A stretch of 64,000 nucleotides of DNA from assembly GCF_000062885.1 (NCBI RefSeq), contig NC_009142.1, positions 5,631,584 to 5,695,583 of the forward strand, read 5' to 3'. This document shows, piece after piece, positions 17,797 to 26,592 of this stretch. How positions within the stretch are numbered: position 1 is the first letter of the stretch; each line of letters opens with the position of its first letter. Below the pieces are notes generated by a model. That model ran no database searches. It saw only the letters and a program-made list of their open reading frames with translations, and was not told where the DNA came from. The DNA is from Saccharopolyspora erythraea NRRL 2338. GTDB taxonomy: Bacteria; Actinomycetota; Actinomycetes; Mycobacteriales; Pseudonocardiaceae. The position numbers were made by a program, and so were the translations under genes.

Positions 17797-18901
17797 GTGC
17801 CTCTATGTGCCGTGTCAAGCCGGTGATGGAGTAGCCGGTTGGTAGCCGGGTGCGGTCGCGGAGCATGGCGAACAGGACAACGACGCGGCGGCGGGCGAGG
17901 CAGGTGATGGCGGCGACGTGGTGCTTGCCTTCGGCGCGTTTTCGCTGGTAATAGCATCGGGATGCTGGGTCGCGCAGTGAGGAGAACGCCGAGAGATAGA
18001 GCGCTCGTTTGAGCTGTTTGTTGCCTCGCCGGGAGGGATTTTCGCCGCGGATGCTGGTGCCGGAGCGGCGGGTGACCGGTGCCAGTCCGGCGTAGGAGGC
18101 GAGACAGGCGGCATTGGGGAAGCCGCTGGCGTCGCCGATCTCGACAAGGATGCGGGCGGCGGTCCTGACCGCGATGCCGGGCATCGAGATCAGGACCCGG
18201 GAAAGAGGGTGGTCCTCCAGCAGGTGTTCGACCTGCGCGGCGACAGCGTCGCGTTGTTCTTGCACTGAGCGAAGAGAGGACGCCAGATGCGGCAGGATCG
18301 TGGCGGCCGCGGTGGTTCCGGCCACGACGACGGTTTGCTCGGCCAGTGCGGCCAGGATGTCGTCGACCAGGCGCTCGGCCATGCGGGGCGCTTGCCGGGG
18401 CGCGGTCGCCACCAAGCGGCGTCGCCCAGCGGCGTTCATTGCCGTGGGTGTGGGGAATCGTTCGATCAGTGCCAGCACGGCCGGATGACTGGCTCGCGGT
18501 CCGAGGACACGTTCCAGGCTCGAGTGAATCTGAGTCAGGAGTCCGCGTAGCCGATTGCGAATGCGCGTGGACTCGGCGGCGAGATCGTCGTCGAACCCGG
18601 TCAGCATCGTCAGCTCGGCGAGGGCCTCGTCTGCGACGTCGATCGAGCGCAATGTGTGCGGCAGTGTCCGGGCAGCATCCGCGATCACGAACGCGTCACG
18701 GGCGTCGGTCTTGCCCTCTCCCGGGTGCAGGTCGGCCAGCCGGCGCATAGTCAGTCCAGGCGGATACGCGATCCGGCAGCCCACGTCGCGAGCCACCGGG
18801 CGATCTCGTCGCTGCCCATGCGACACGTCCGCGTGCGTCGTTGCGTCCCAGCCTGCCTGGCACCAGCCGCCGGCATCCACGTTACGAACACCTACCCGCA
18901 A
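17774..18901 (-). pseudogene. IS110-family transposase, decayed at both ends
   Basis: A long open frame carries the family core: KTDARDAFVIADAARTLPHTLR (DEDD domain), FDDDLAAESTRIRNRLRGLL and the C-terminal Transposase_20 region VLISMPGIAVRTAARILVEI, FASYAGLAP-like CLASYAGLAPVTRRSGTSI and KQLKRALYLSAFSSL. The first DEDD aspartate segment is missing: the N-terminus jumps from VGVRNVDAGG to VARDVGCRIAYPPG. At the end the usual YQPxTP...LDxxHRGT tail occurs in two other frames, so there are frame breaks near 17800-17850. The element occupies roughly 17797-19040, inside the IS701-type gene. IS110 elements usually lack terminal inverted repeats and none is seen. Confidence 0.78.
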
Positions 18902-19040
18902 GTGGTCATGCCTCTATCAGCGGTCAACCAGCACCACCAGGCCCGGCGACACCACCTTTTCGATCACGACCGACAAGGGGCTCTAGTCATACCGGACCTG
19001 GAGGCCAGGAGCCTCGGTTTCGAGACCACGAAGAAAGTAA

Positions 19041-19235
19041 CGGGGCTCACTCAACAGCACCGAACCCCAGATTCCCTTGACTCAGGGCGAAATCCGCCGC
19101 CTGTTCAACCGCATCACCCGCCCCGTCCGCCACAGCATCGACCACATCCTGCACTGGTCCGCATGGCGACGAACCAGCCAGCACCGCACCCGCACCAGCC
19201 ACTACCGAAGACATCACAACCTGTCGTTGCAGTAG
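19041..19235 (+). pseudogene. IS701-type transposase remnant, last piece
   Basis: 64 codons ending TAG read NSTEPQIPLTQGEIRRLFNR then HILHWSAWRRTSQHRTRTSHY, the C-terminal tail of IS701-family transposases. It continues the piece at 17629-17796 and has no start of its own. Together they show that the IS110-type element inserted into an older IS701-type copy. Confidence 0.75.
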
Positions 19236-19249
19236 TAAGGACCGGGGAT

Positions 19250-19459
19250 CGAGTCCCTCCCAGCGCAGTCGGCGCGCTCGCGCCGCCGCCCATGCCTCCT
19301 GGGCCAACACCACCGACCGAACCGCACGAACCAGCCACGCAACTCGGGCGTTTCTCGCTCGCTTCGAGCAGCAAGTCGACCCGCACGGCCAGCGCGCAGG
19401 TAGCCGGCCCAGGTCGTCGAGAGGCCGTCGGTGAGCCGTTCAAGACCCACAAGGGGCAT
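19250..19459. pseudogene. Fused remnants of the recombinase-linked small gene and a tyrosine recombinase
   Basis: 19253-19390 (+) matches the 5' part of the small gene at 51931-52212 (shared SQRSRRARAAAHASWANT-type reading, SLPALGW-like context). At about 19390 it switches directly to the N-terminal codons, on the minus strand, of a relative of the recombinase at 52327-53277 (GLERLTDGLSTTWAGYLR). The DNA between these points in the intact arrangement at 51.9-53.3 kb is missing here. This is a deletion derivative of the same recombinase module. Confidence 0.7.
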
Positions 19460-19752
19460 TGCGAAGCTCCGGAGTCAAGGTGTCGATGAGCGGCGTGCTT
19501 GACTTCGAAGAACGAATCTCGATCATGAAAAAAGAGTCTTCACAGGCTCTGACCTGCGAAGACCCTTTCGACCGTCGGGACGGCGGGATTCGAACCCACG
19601 CCCCCTTGACCCCAGCGGTGCCCGGACAAGTGCGCAACCTGCGCGAGCAGAGAATTTGCAGGTACGGGCGCTACCGTCCACTACCGTACAGAGCGGTGCG
19701 ACGCGAAACTCGCCAACACAATCCTCCCACTTTCCTCCCAACGCCGGCGACA
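19441..19752. repeat. Direct repeat copy A with tRNA-Pro-like 3' half (candidate att site)
   Basis: About 310 bases imperfectly matching 53267-53586 in the same orientation. In order it contains the recombinase start codon region, a short conserved stretch, a hairpin with an A-run (19525-19567; on the minus strand a terminator) and 19576-19615. The last, on the minus strand, reads as the anticodon loop, variable region, T-arm and acceptor 3' strand of a tRNA-Pro(GGG)-like gene; the T-loop GGTTCGAATCCC is exact. The 5' half of the tRNA is absent, so it is not a functional tRNA gene. One G of the anticodon loop run is missing compared with copy B. Confidence 0.7.
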
Positions 19753-19758
19753 AACGGC

Positions 19759-19905
19759 AGGGTCTTCTGGCGTGGCGGCAGCCCGCGTCGGCCGTCGGCC
19801 GGCAGCGTGTGCCGATCGCGGAGGCGTTCGGCGAGCTGTTCGAGGGACAGTGCGCGCAGTCCCGGCCACGGCCAGTTCGATGGCCAGGAGGATGCCGTCG
19901 AGGTC
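19759..19905 (-). pseudogene. Short remnant of an AfsR/LuxR-type ATPase regulator
   Basis: Two adjoining frames read DLDGILLAIELAVAG and LRALSLEQLAERLRDRHTL, the DGIPLAIELAAARLR...LSxxQL block that follows the NB-ARC-like ATPase in large actinobacterial regulators. The intact gene at 20483-22825 has the same block. Only ~50 residues remain, with a frame break. The stretch from 19906 to 20235 shows nothing recognisable. Confidence 0.5.
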
Positions 19906-20235
19906 CGCTCCCAAGATCCAACTCGCGTGACTGCGAGGTGCCACTCGCATGCGATGGGAACAATTCGCCGCCGCCCGGTGAACCGAGCCAGCATGTCACG
20001 TAGCTCAGCTGCCGCGTGAGTATGCAGCCCTGAGTTCGGCGACGGAGTCGTTCCCGCTCGATGGCGAGGCACCGGGTCCAGCGCGGTGTCTTGAGATCGC
20101 TTGTCAGGCGCCAGTTGGATCTCCCCGCAGGCAGTTGCTGGACCGGCCAGGGACTCCACCGCCCACAGCAACCGCATGCGAGCAGACCAGACCCCAGGAA
20201 ACTTCTGGATCTCTCGCCTGCATGGGAAACAGGGT

Positions 20236-20390
20236 GACGAGGATACGTTGGCACCGCGATTACTGAGATCGGTGAGTACTTCGGGCCAGACCTTCGCGGT
20301 TTCGTCTCGGCGATCCAGCGGCCCAGGGCGCGCCTGCGCCCCTCCACGTCGACACCGCAGCCAGGTAGACGACCTTGGTCATCACAGCAG
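20236..20390 (-). pseudogene. IS256-type transposase fragment
   Basis: Pieces in different frames read GCGVDVEGRRRALGRWIAET and PEVLTDLSNRGANV, equivalent to the GVDxDGxKxxLGxWI...WxxVLxxLxNRG block between the first and second catalytic Asp of IS256-family transposases. It is a small decayed fragment, about 55 codons, with no ends visible. Confidence 0.5.
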
Positions 20391-20482
20391 CCCCCCGCGC
20401 CGGAGATGCGCCGAAACGCGATGGTGGGACAATCGGATCGGGTGGCTGAATTGCCTAGTGCAAACGAACGGTTGGTTGAGCC

Positions 20483-22825
20483 ATGGTCGAAACGCCGCCG
20501 TTGGGAAACCTGCCCGAGGATGTGTCGAGCTTCGTCGGCCGCACCCGGGAGGTCGCCTCGGCGGAGCAGTTGCTGTCGGGTACGCGGCTGCTGACCCTGA
20601 CAGGTACCGGCGGTGTGGGTAAGACTCGGCTGGCGCTGCGCATCGCCGCTGAGGTGCGCAGGGCGTTCCGGGATGGCGTCTGGCTGGTGGAACTGGCGGC
20701 GCTGGAGGATCCGGACCTGCTGGTGCAGGCCGCCGCCACACCGCTGGGAATCCGGGACTGGTCGTCCCGGCCGACGCAGGACGTGCTGCTGGACTATCTG
20801 GCGGACAAGCACCTCCTGCTGGTGCTGGACAACTGCGAGCACCTGATCGGCGCCTGCGCGGACTTCGTGCAAACGCTGCTGGTCGCAGCCCCCGAACTGC
20901 AGGTACTGGCCACCAGCCGCGAGTCGCTGCGGATCCCGGGCGAACAGTTGCTTTCCGTGCAGTCGCTGTCGCTACCGGACCCCGACCGCACGCCGCGACC
21001 GGACGAAATCGAACGGTACGAGGCGATTGACCTGCTGCACCAGCGAGCCGCGGCCGCGGCCCCCGGATTCAGCCTCACCCCTGAGACCGTCTCGTCCGCA
21101 GTCCGGCTCTGCCGGCGCCTGGACGGAATCCCGTTGGCCATCGAGCTCGCCGCCGTGCGGTTGCGGAGGATGTCGATCGACCAACTGCTCGCCGGGCTGG
21201 AAGACCATTTCAGCCCGCTCACCGGCGGAAGTAGCACTGCACTGCCCCGCCACCGAACTCTGCGGGGAACCATCGACTGGAGCTTCGATCTGTGTTCACC
21301 CGAGGAACGACGGTTGTGGGCCAGGGCATCGGTGTTCGCCGGAGAATTCGACCTCGACGCTGCCGAAAGCGTCTGCTCCGGTGACGGCATCGCCCGCGAC
21401 GACGTCGTCGTCCTCGTGGCGAACCTGGTGGAAAAGTCCATCCTGTCCCGCTCCGACCTCCCCCACGGCCAACGCGCGCGGTACCACATGCTGGACACGA
21501 TTCGTCGGTACGGACAGGAGAAGCTTCGCGCCTCCGGCAAGGAACGACAGGTGCGGCAGCGGCACTGCGACTGGTACCAGCGCTTGGCCGAGCAGGCCGC
21601 GGCCGAGTGGTTCGGCCCGAACCAGACGCAGTGGGTCACCCGCCTGCGCAGCGAGCACACCAACCTGCGGGCGGCCATCGAGTTCTGCCTCACCGAGCGG
21701 ACTGACATCCAGGCCGGATTGCGCATAGCCGGAGCGCTGTGGTGCTACTGGATGCCGTGCGGCGTCCTCGCGGAAGGGCGGCAGTGGATCGACCGCCTGC
21801 TCCCGCTGGCCCCCGAACCGACCACGGCACGCGGCACAGCGCTGTGGGTCTACAGCTGGGCGGCCTCCCATCAGGGCGAACCGGCCGCCAGCGCCGCCAG
21901 CGCCGAGCAGTGTCGCAGGGTGGCCGAGCAGCTGGGGGACTCGCAGATGGCGGCTTACGGCCTGCAGGTGGCCGGGCTGAGTGCGATGAGCAGCGGCGAT
22001 CTCGCGGCCGCGCGGTCGTACTGCTCCGAGGCGTGGCGCCGCCACCGCGACCTCGATCATCTCGCCAGCCCTGCGGTCATGGCGCTGATGCAGCAGGGTT
22101 TCGTCGCGGCGTTGCAGGGCGACCTCGACCAGGCGGTCGATTACGCCGAGGACTGCGTCCGCATCGCCAGGGAACACGGTGAGCACTGGACCCGCTCATG
22201 GGGGCTCGTCGTACTCGGACTCGCCCTGTGGCTCCGCGGCGACCACCAGCAGGCGATCCCGTCACTGCGAGAAAGCATTGCGACCAAGCGCGGCCTCCAT
22301 GACCTGTTCGGTCTCGGCATGGCGGTGGAATTCCTCGCCTGGTCGCTGACCTGTACCGGCCGCCACAAAGACGCGGCCCCGTTGTTCGGGACCCTCGCGC
22401 GCATCTGGCCGCTGGTCGGCGTCCCGCTGATGGGGATCCAGCCGCTCGCCGAACTCCACAACGAGATCGAGGCGAAGGCCCGCACCGCCCTCGGTGCAGC
22501 GGTTTTCGACACCGCCTTCAACAAGGTCGCCGGAATGGATCCGTACCAAGCTCTCGACCAAGTACTGGACGACAAAGCCACCCCGCCAAAAGGTCCATCG
22601 CAGCGCGACGACCCGCAGTGGTCACCATTGACACGCCGGGAGCAAGACGTGGCACAGCTGATCGCCGAAGGCCTGTCGAACAGAGACATCGCCGCACGAT
22701 TGCTCATCAAGCAGCGCACCGTCGAATCACACGCAGAACACATCCTGGCCAAGCTCGGTGTGGACTCACGCACCCAGGTCGCGGTCTGGGTCGTCGAGCG
22801 ACGAGCCGCCCACCAGCCAGGCTGA
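20483..22825 (+). CDS. Large LuxR-family regulator with NB-ARC-like ATPase and TPR region
   Basis: 780 aa. The Walker A motif LTLTGTGGVGKTRLALRIAAE is near residue 45 and Walker B HLLLVLDNCEHL near 115. Then come ATSRESLRIPGEQL and DGIPLAIELAAVRLR, a helical TPR-like middle (350-680) and a C-terminal LuxR helix-turn-helix SPLTRREQDVAQLIAEGLSNRDIAARL...KQRTVESHAEHILAKLG. Such LAL/AfsR-like proteins activate secondary-metabolite or catabolic operons on binding a ligand and ATP. The nearest gene, the SnoaL-like protein, is convergent. It lies inside the att-like repeats. Confidence 0.92.
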   Translation: MVETPPLGNLPEDVSSFVGRTREVASAEQLLSGTRLLTLTGTGGVGKTRLALRIAAEVRRAFRDGVWLVELAALEDPDLLVQAAATPLGIRDWSSRPTQDVLLDYLADKHLLLVLDNCEHLIGACADFVQTLLVAAPELQVLATSRESLRIPGEQLLSVQSLSLPDPDRTPRPDEIERYEAIDLLHQRAAAAAPGFSLTPETVSSAVRLCRRLDGIPLAIELAAVRLRRMSIDQLLAGLEDHFSPLTGGSSTALPRHRTLRGTIDWSFDLCSPEERRLWARASVFAGEFDLDAAESVCSGDGIARDDVVVLVANLVEKSILSRSDLPHGQRARYHMLDTIRRYGQEKLRASGKERQVRQRHCDWYQRLAEQAAAEWFGPNQTQWVTRLRSEHTNLRAAIEFCLTERTDIQAGLRIAGALWCYWMPCGVLAEGRQWIDRLLPLAPEPTTARGTALWVYSWAASHQGEPAASAASAEQCRRVAEQLGDSQMAAYGLQVAGLSAMSSGDLAAARSYCSEAWRRHRDLDHLASPAVMALMQQGFVAALQGDLDQAVDYAEDCVRIAREHGEHWTRSWGLVVLGLALWLRGDHQQAIPSLRESIATKRGLHDLFGLGMAVEFLAWSLTCTGRHKDAAPLFGTLARIWPLVGVPLMGIQPLAELHNEIEAKARTALGAAVFDTAFNKVAGMDPYQALDQVLDDKATPPKGPSQRDDPQWSPLTRREQDVAQLIAEGLSNRDIAARLLIKQRTVESHAEHILAKLGVDSRTQVAVWVVERRAAHQPG

Positions 22826-22884
22826 CGGCACTACCACACACGGCGTTCGGATCGACCGGAACGCCAGCTAGCTACCTTGCTGGT

Positions 22885-23367
22885 CTAGCTCGCGGAGAGG
22901 CCCACCCCGGCCCGGGAGTCCTCTTCGCCGCGCATCTGGCGCAGCAAGGTCTCGTTGTCGTAATAGACACGCTCGGCGACGAGTTTGCCCGCCTCATGCC
23001 CGTCTCCGAAGAGATAGAACGCAGCCACTTCCACCGATACCGGCAGGCCCTGCGGCGTGACCCCGCAGTACTCGCCGCGGTGCGTCCCGGTGATCGTCAC
23101 CTCACGCACGGATGCCCCAGGGGTGTCGTACTCGGCGGTGACGACGACCCGAAAATCCGGGATGGCCGCTTCGATGAGCCGGTAGAAGTCCTGGACACCC
23201 TGGAACCCGGGAAAACGGGTGCTCAAGGGGACGACGTCGTAGTACGCCCGCTCGTCGGTCAGAAAGGTTCCATACACCCGCGCCCAGTCATGGTCGTTCT
23301 CGCCTTTGATGTGCTCGTCGATCGTCCGGCGCTGGGCGGCGATCCGTTCCTGGTCGGTCACGGTCAT
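22885..23367 (-). CDS. SnoaL-like polyketide-cyclase/ester-cyclase family protein
   Basis: 160 aa, NTF2-like fold. Recognisable parts are VYGTFLTDERAYYDVVPLST, FPGFQGVQDFYRLIEAAIPDF, VREVTITGTHRGEYCGVTPQ and VEVAAFYLFGDGH, in the order of the SnoaL ester-cyclase family. Members include aldol cyclases but many act in other pathways or have unknown roles. ATG at 23367 follows CAGGAG by eight bases; a longer frame from 23454 has no ribosome site. It is convergent with the LuxR regulator and stands alone. Confidence 0.8.
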   Translation of the reverse strand: MTVTDQERIAAQRRTIDEHIKGENDHDWARVYGTFLTDERAYYDVVPLSTRFPGFQGVQDFYRLIEAAIPDFRVVVTAEYDTPGASVREVTITGTHRGEYCGVTPQGLPVSVEVAAFYLFGDGHEAGKLVAERVYYDNETLLRQMRGEEDSRAGVGLSAS

Positions 23368-23713
23368 GGCTGCGCTCCTGGTTCGCCTGAGTTCAGCGTT
23401 CCACCGCCGGCCCGAGCCGGCAAACCGATCGTCGCTCCAATGCAACACATCCAACGATCACGGCGTGGACATGCGGGTCAGCCGGCGGCACCGGGTCGGG
23501 CGTCTGCCAGTCGTACCCGTGTGGCGGTAGGGCCGCAGGTCCATGGGTGGCAGGGAGTCAGCGGTACCTCGATGGCCGCGCGCGGCCCTGAAGGCACACC
23601 ACGGCGGCATACGGCAGGGATGTTGGCGGCGCTCGGACAAGTCGAAAGACTGTGCTCAGCCACCGGCCGCTACCGGACCGGCGTCTCCCTGGCGGCCGGC
23701 CCAGTAGCTCACA
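23368..23713. other. Intergenic stretch without a recognisable gene
   Basis: 346 bases between the SnoaL-like gene start and the end of the GntR gene. It should hold the promoter of the SnoaL-like gene. No reading frame, repeat or clear hairpin could be supported. Confidence 0.4.
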
Positions 23714-24403
23714 TCAAGCGCTTGACTCGTCGAGGTCGTCGGATGCGAAGAGTTCGTCGATGAGTCCGCCGAGATGTGCCCAGTGTTCGGCGGAGAGCCC
23801 TGCGGCACCGTCCGCGTCGCCGTTGGCGCACAGCTCGGTGAGCTTGGTGTGGTGGTCGACGGTGTCGTGCCCGCCGAGCAGGGTGGAGAACTTGCGGTAG
23901 AGGATCCGGTGCACCTGGGGGTGCAGCTGATCGATCACCCTGCGCAGGACCGGGTTGCCGGCCGCGTCGATCGCCACCCCGTGGAAGGCGTCGTCGGCGG
24001 CGAAGGCACCAGTGATGTCGTGCTGATCAACGGCGTGCGCGAAGTCCTCGTTGGCTCGGCGCATGCGGTCGATGTGGTCGGTGGTCATGTGCGGGACTCC
24101 GGTGCGGACGGCGAGTTCGTCCAGCGACCGGAGCACGACCAGGGTGGCGGCGACGTCGTGGCGGTTGAGCGTGGTGATCCGGGTGTAGACGCCGGGTTTG
24201 GCTTCGACGAGCCCGGTGTCGGCCAGCCGGGTGAGAGCCTCGCGGACCGGCGTGCGGCTGAGCCCGAGACGCTGGGCGACCTCGCTGTCCCTGATCTTTT
24301 CCCCAGGAGCGAACTCGCCGCTGACGATCGCGTCCTTGAGACGCTCGTAAGCCGCGTCGCTCATGCGCGGCCGTTCGACCGGCGCTTCATCCCACCGTGC
24401 CAT
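23714..24403 (-). CDS. GntR-family (FadR/FCD) regulator of the aspartate genes
   Basis: 229 aa. Winged helix: AAYERLKDAIVSGEFAPGEKI, RDSEVAQRLGLSRTPVREALTRLADTGLVE. The FCD effector domain follows, with metal-binding His residues in DDAFHGVAIDAAGNPVL and the closing GDADGAAGLSAEHWAHL. It is the third gene of a leftward operon after a symporter and a racemase. ATG at 24403 lies within a palindrome (24402-24417), suggesting autoregulation. A similar sequence lies in the symporter/aspA divergent promoter. Confidence 0.9.
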   Translation of the reverse strand: MARWDEAPVERPRMSDAAYERLKDAIVSGEFAPGEKIRDSEVAQRLGLSRTPVREALTRLADTGLVEAKPGVYTRITTLNRHDVAATLVVLRSLDELAVRTGVPHMTTDHIDRMRRANEDFAHAVDQHDITGAFAADDAFHGVAIDAAGNPVLRRVIDQLHPQVHRILYRKFSTLLGGHDTVDHHTKLTELCANGDADGAAGLSAEHWAHLGGLIDELFASDDLDESSA

Positions 24404-24417
24404 ATTGCGTCCAATAT
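24402..24417. promoter_or_regulatory. Palindrome at the gntR start, candidate GntR operator
   Basis: ATATTGCGTCCAATAT: six-base inverted arms around four bases, overlapping the start codon of the GntR gene. The right part continues CCAATATACCGC, nearly the same as CCAATATACTGC at 26491 in the promoter of the symporter gene. Confidence 0.55.
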
Positions 24418-24429
24418 ACCGCAGAAGGT

Positions 24430-25185
24430 TCAGTTCAGACCTCCCCCGCGCGCATGAGCGATGACGGCCTCCGCCAGCACCTGGGTCGGGTCGACCACGG
24501 GCACGGGCAGTTGGCCGGTTTCCAGACCGAGGGGAATTTCGGTGCAACCGGCGATGATGGCCCGCGCATCTCGATCGACGAGCCGCCGCGCAGCCCTCGC
24601 CAGCAGCCCCCGATCATCCTTGCCCGCCTTGATCGACCGAATCGCGGCCATCACCTCCTCGGCCTGGGAGGTGGAGTCGGGCACCAGCAACGCGATCCCG
24701 GCGGTCGCCAACCATGTTTCGTACAGCCTGGCGCGCACCGTGCCGGTCGTGGCGAGCAATCCGACCTTGCGCACCGGAGGCCGGAGCGCGGCCAGGTGGC
24801 GGCTGGTCTGCTCGATCATGTGCACCAGGGGAACTCCGACGCGCTCGACGACCGCGGGCAGGAATGCGTGCGCGGTGTTGCAGGGCACGGCGATGACATC
24901 GGCACCGCCGGCGGCGAGCACGCGGGCGCCGTACACCAGCCACGGGGTGGGATCGGTCCCGCCTTCGAGCAATGCCCGGGTGCGGTCGGGGGTCGTCGGA
25001 TCAGACCAGATGATCACGCGCAGGTGTTCTTGGTCGGTGGTCGCCGGGGTGGCGCGGATGAGCTTGGCGTAGAAGTCGGCGGTGGCCGCCGGGCCCATCC
25101 CCCCGAGCACGCCGATCGTGGGACCGAGGGCCCCTGGGTAGTCGGCGGCGCGGGAGGACGGGAGGTCGAAGACGGTGTCAGACAC
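24430..25185 (-). CDS. Aspartate/glutamate racemase family protein
   Basis: 251 aa, PLP-independent two-Cys racemase. The opening motif is IGVLGGMGPAATADFYAKLI. The first catalytic Cys is in ADVIAVPCNTAHAF, the second in RAIIAGCTEIPLGL. It interconverts D- and L-aspartate (or glutamate). It overlaps the symporter gene by eight bases and precedes the GntR gene; an aspartase is divergent. This makes a route in which D-aspartate is imported, racemised and deaminated to fumarate. Confidence 0.9.
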   Translation of the reverse strand: MSDTVFDLPSSRAADYPGALGPTIGVLGGMGPAATADFYAKLIRATPATTDQEHLRVIIWSDPTTPDRTRALLEGGTDPTPWLVYGARVLAAGGADVIAVPCNTAHAFLPAVVERVGVPLVHMIEQTSRHLAALRPPVRKVGLLATTGTVRARLYETWLATAGIALLVPDSTSQAEEVMAAIRSIKAGKDDRGLLARAARRLVDRDARAIIAGCTEIPLGLETGQLPVPVVDPTQVLAEAVIAHARGGGLN

Positions 25186-26482
25186 GCTCGGGGGCCTTCG
25201 GCTGGGTCTCGGGACTGAAGGCGCGTTCGGACCGCCCGATCACGACTGCGGCCAGGGAGTTGCCGACGACGTTGATCGCCGTGCGGGCCATGTCGACGAT
25301 GAAGTCCACGCCGACCAGCAGGGCGATGCCTTGCGGCGGTAGGCCGAGGGTGTTTCCCGCGGCGATGAGGACCACGATCGAGGCCGAGGCGACGCCGGCC
25401 ATTCCCTTTGACAGCACCACGAGTACGAGCACCATCATCAGCAGGGTCGGGACGCTGGTGTCGGTTCCGTAGGCGTTGGCGAGGAACACCAGCGCCACGC
25501 CCTGGTACAGGGTGGAGCCGTCGGTGTTGAACGAGTATCCGAGCGGCACGACGAGTGAGGTGACCGACCGGTTGACGCCGAAGGCTTCCAGGCGGCTCAG
25601 CAGCGGAGCGAGCACGGCTTCGGAGCTGCGGGTGACGAAGGCGATGCCCGCCAGGTCTCCGGTCGAACGCAGCATCCGCAGGTAGGGAACGCGGAAGATC
25701 GCGGCGATGAGCGGGAACAGCACGCCGAGCACCAGGGCGAGCCCGAGGTAGACCACTGCGACGAAGCCGAGCAAGCTGGTCAGGCCCTGCAAGCCGTAGT
25801 GCGCGACGTCGTAGGCGATGAAGCCCAGCACACCCAGCGGTGCGAACCGGATGACGTAGCCCACGATCCGGAACATGATCGACGACCACGAGTCCAGCAC
25901 TGCGCGCACCGGGGCGGACTTCTCTCCCAGCGCTGCCATCGCGACCCCGACGAAAAGGGCGAACACGATCACGGCGAGCAGGTTGCCCTCGGAAAAGGCT
26001 GCCACGACGTTCTTCGGCACGGCATCCAGGAGAAGCTTCTGGAAGTCGATACCCTGCGACATGCCGCTCAACGACCCCGCGTCGGCCTGATTGACCGGGG
26101 CGCCGGAGCCGATGCCGGTCAGCTTCCCCAGCCCCACGGCCAGCAGCAGGATCAGCGTGGTGACGATCTCGAAGTAGAGGATCGCCTTGCCCGCGACCCT
26201 GCCGACGTGACGTACCGATTCCATGCGTGCGATCCCGAGCACGATCAGCGGGAACACCAGCGGGACGACCACCATCTGCACCAGGTGCAGGAAGACGTCC
26301 CCGAGGACCTTCAGGTGCTCACCGGCCGCCGGGGCGAACGTGCCCAGCGCGGCGCCCAGCACCACCGCCAACAGCGCCTGAACTCCCATCGGCACGCGCC
26401 ACCAGCGACGACGTCTCGGCTCGTGATTCGGGGGCGACGACTCCGCAGTGACACCTTCGGCAACATGTGGTTCACTAGCCAT
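25178..26482 (-). CDS. Dicarboxylate/amino acid:cation symporter, probable aspartate importer
   Basis: 434 aa DAACS-family transporter with eight membrane segments and re-entrant loops. Marks are VVVPLVFPLIVLGIARM, FVTRSSEAVLAPLLSRLEAFG with the serine-rich hairpin loop, VPLGYSFNTDGSTLYQGVALVFLA, LSKGMAGVASASIVV and a C-terminal VDFIVDMARTAINVVGNSLAA with the Asp/Arg/Asn substrate contacts of Asp/Glu/C4-dicarboxylate carriers. ATG at 26482 follows GGAG; the frame upstream to 26575 lies in the promoter. It is more distant from the symporter at 3487-4851 than an ordinary duplicate. Confidence 0.92.
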   Translation of the reverse strand: MASEPHVAEGVTAESSPPNHEPRRRRWWRVPMGVQALLAVVLGAALGTFAPAAGEHLKVLGDVFLHLVQMVVVPLVFPLIVLGIARMESVRHVGRVAGKAILYFEIVTTLILLLAVGLGKLTGIGSGAPVNQADAGSLSGMSQGIDFQKLLLDAVPKNVVAAFSEGNLLAVIVFALFVGVAMAALGEKSAPVRAVLDSWSSIMFRIVGYVIRFAPLGVLGFIAYDVAHYGLQGLTSLLGFVAVVYLGLALVLGVLFPLIAAIFRVPYLRMLRSTGDLAGIAFVTRSSEAVLAPLLSRLEAFGVNRSVTSLVVPLGYSFNTDGSTLYQGVALVFLANAYGTDTSVPTLLMMVLVLVVLSKGMAGVASASIVVLIAAGNTLGLPPQGIALLVGVDFIVDMARTAINVVGNSLAAVVIGRSERAFSPETQPKAPERV

Positions 26483-26488
26483 CCTGGT

Positions 26489-26518
26489 CTCCAATATACT
26501 GCGTTCTGCGTATTGGAG
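26489..26518. promoter_or_regulatory. Inverted repeat in the symporter/aspA divergent promoter
   Basis: CTCCAATA and TATTGGAG are eight-base inverted arms, 14 bases apart, seven bases upstream of the symporter start and on the path to aspA. The left arm shares CCAATATAC-GC with the palindrome at the gntR start, so one GntR protein could control both directions. Confidence 0.55.
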
Positions 26519-26592
26519 CAACAGAGTGAGCGGCACCTCCCGTCCTGTCAAGTGCAGCGCCGGGCAGACCCGCACCGCCGCATGGAGACGTC

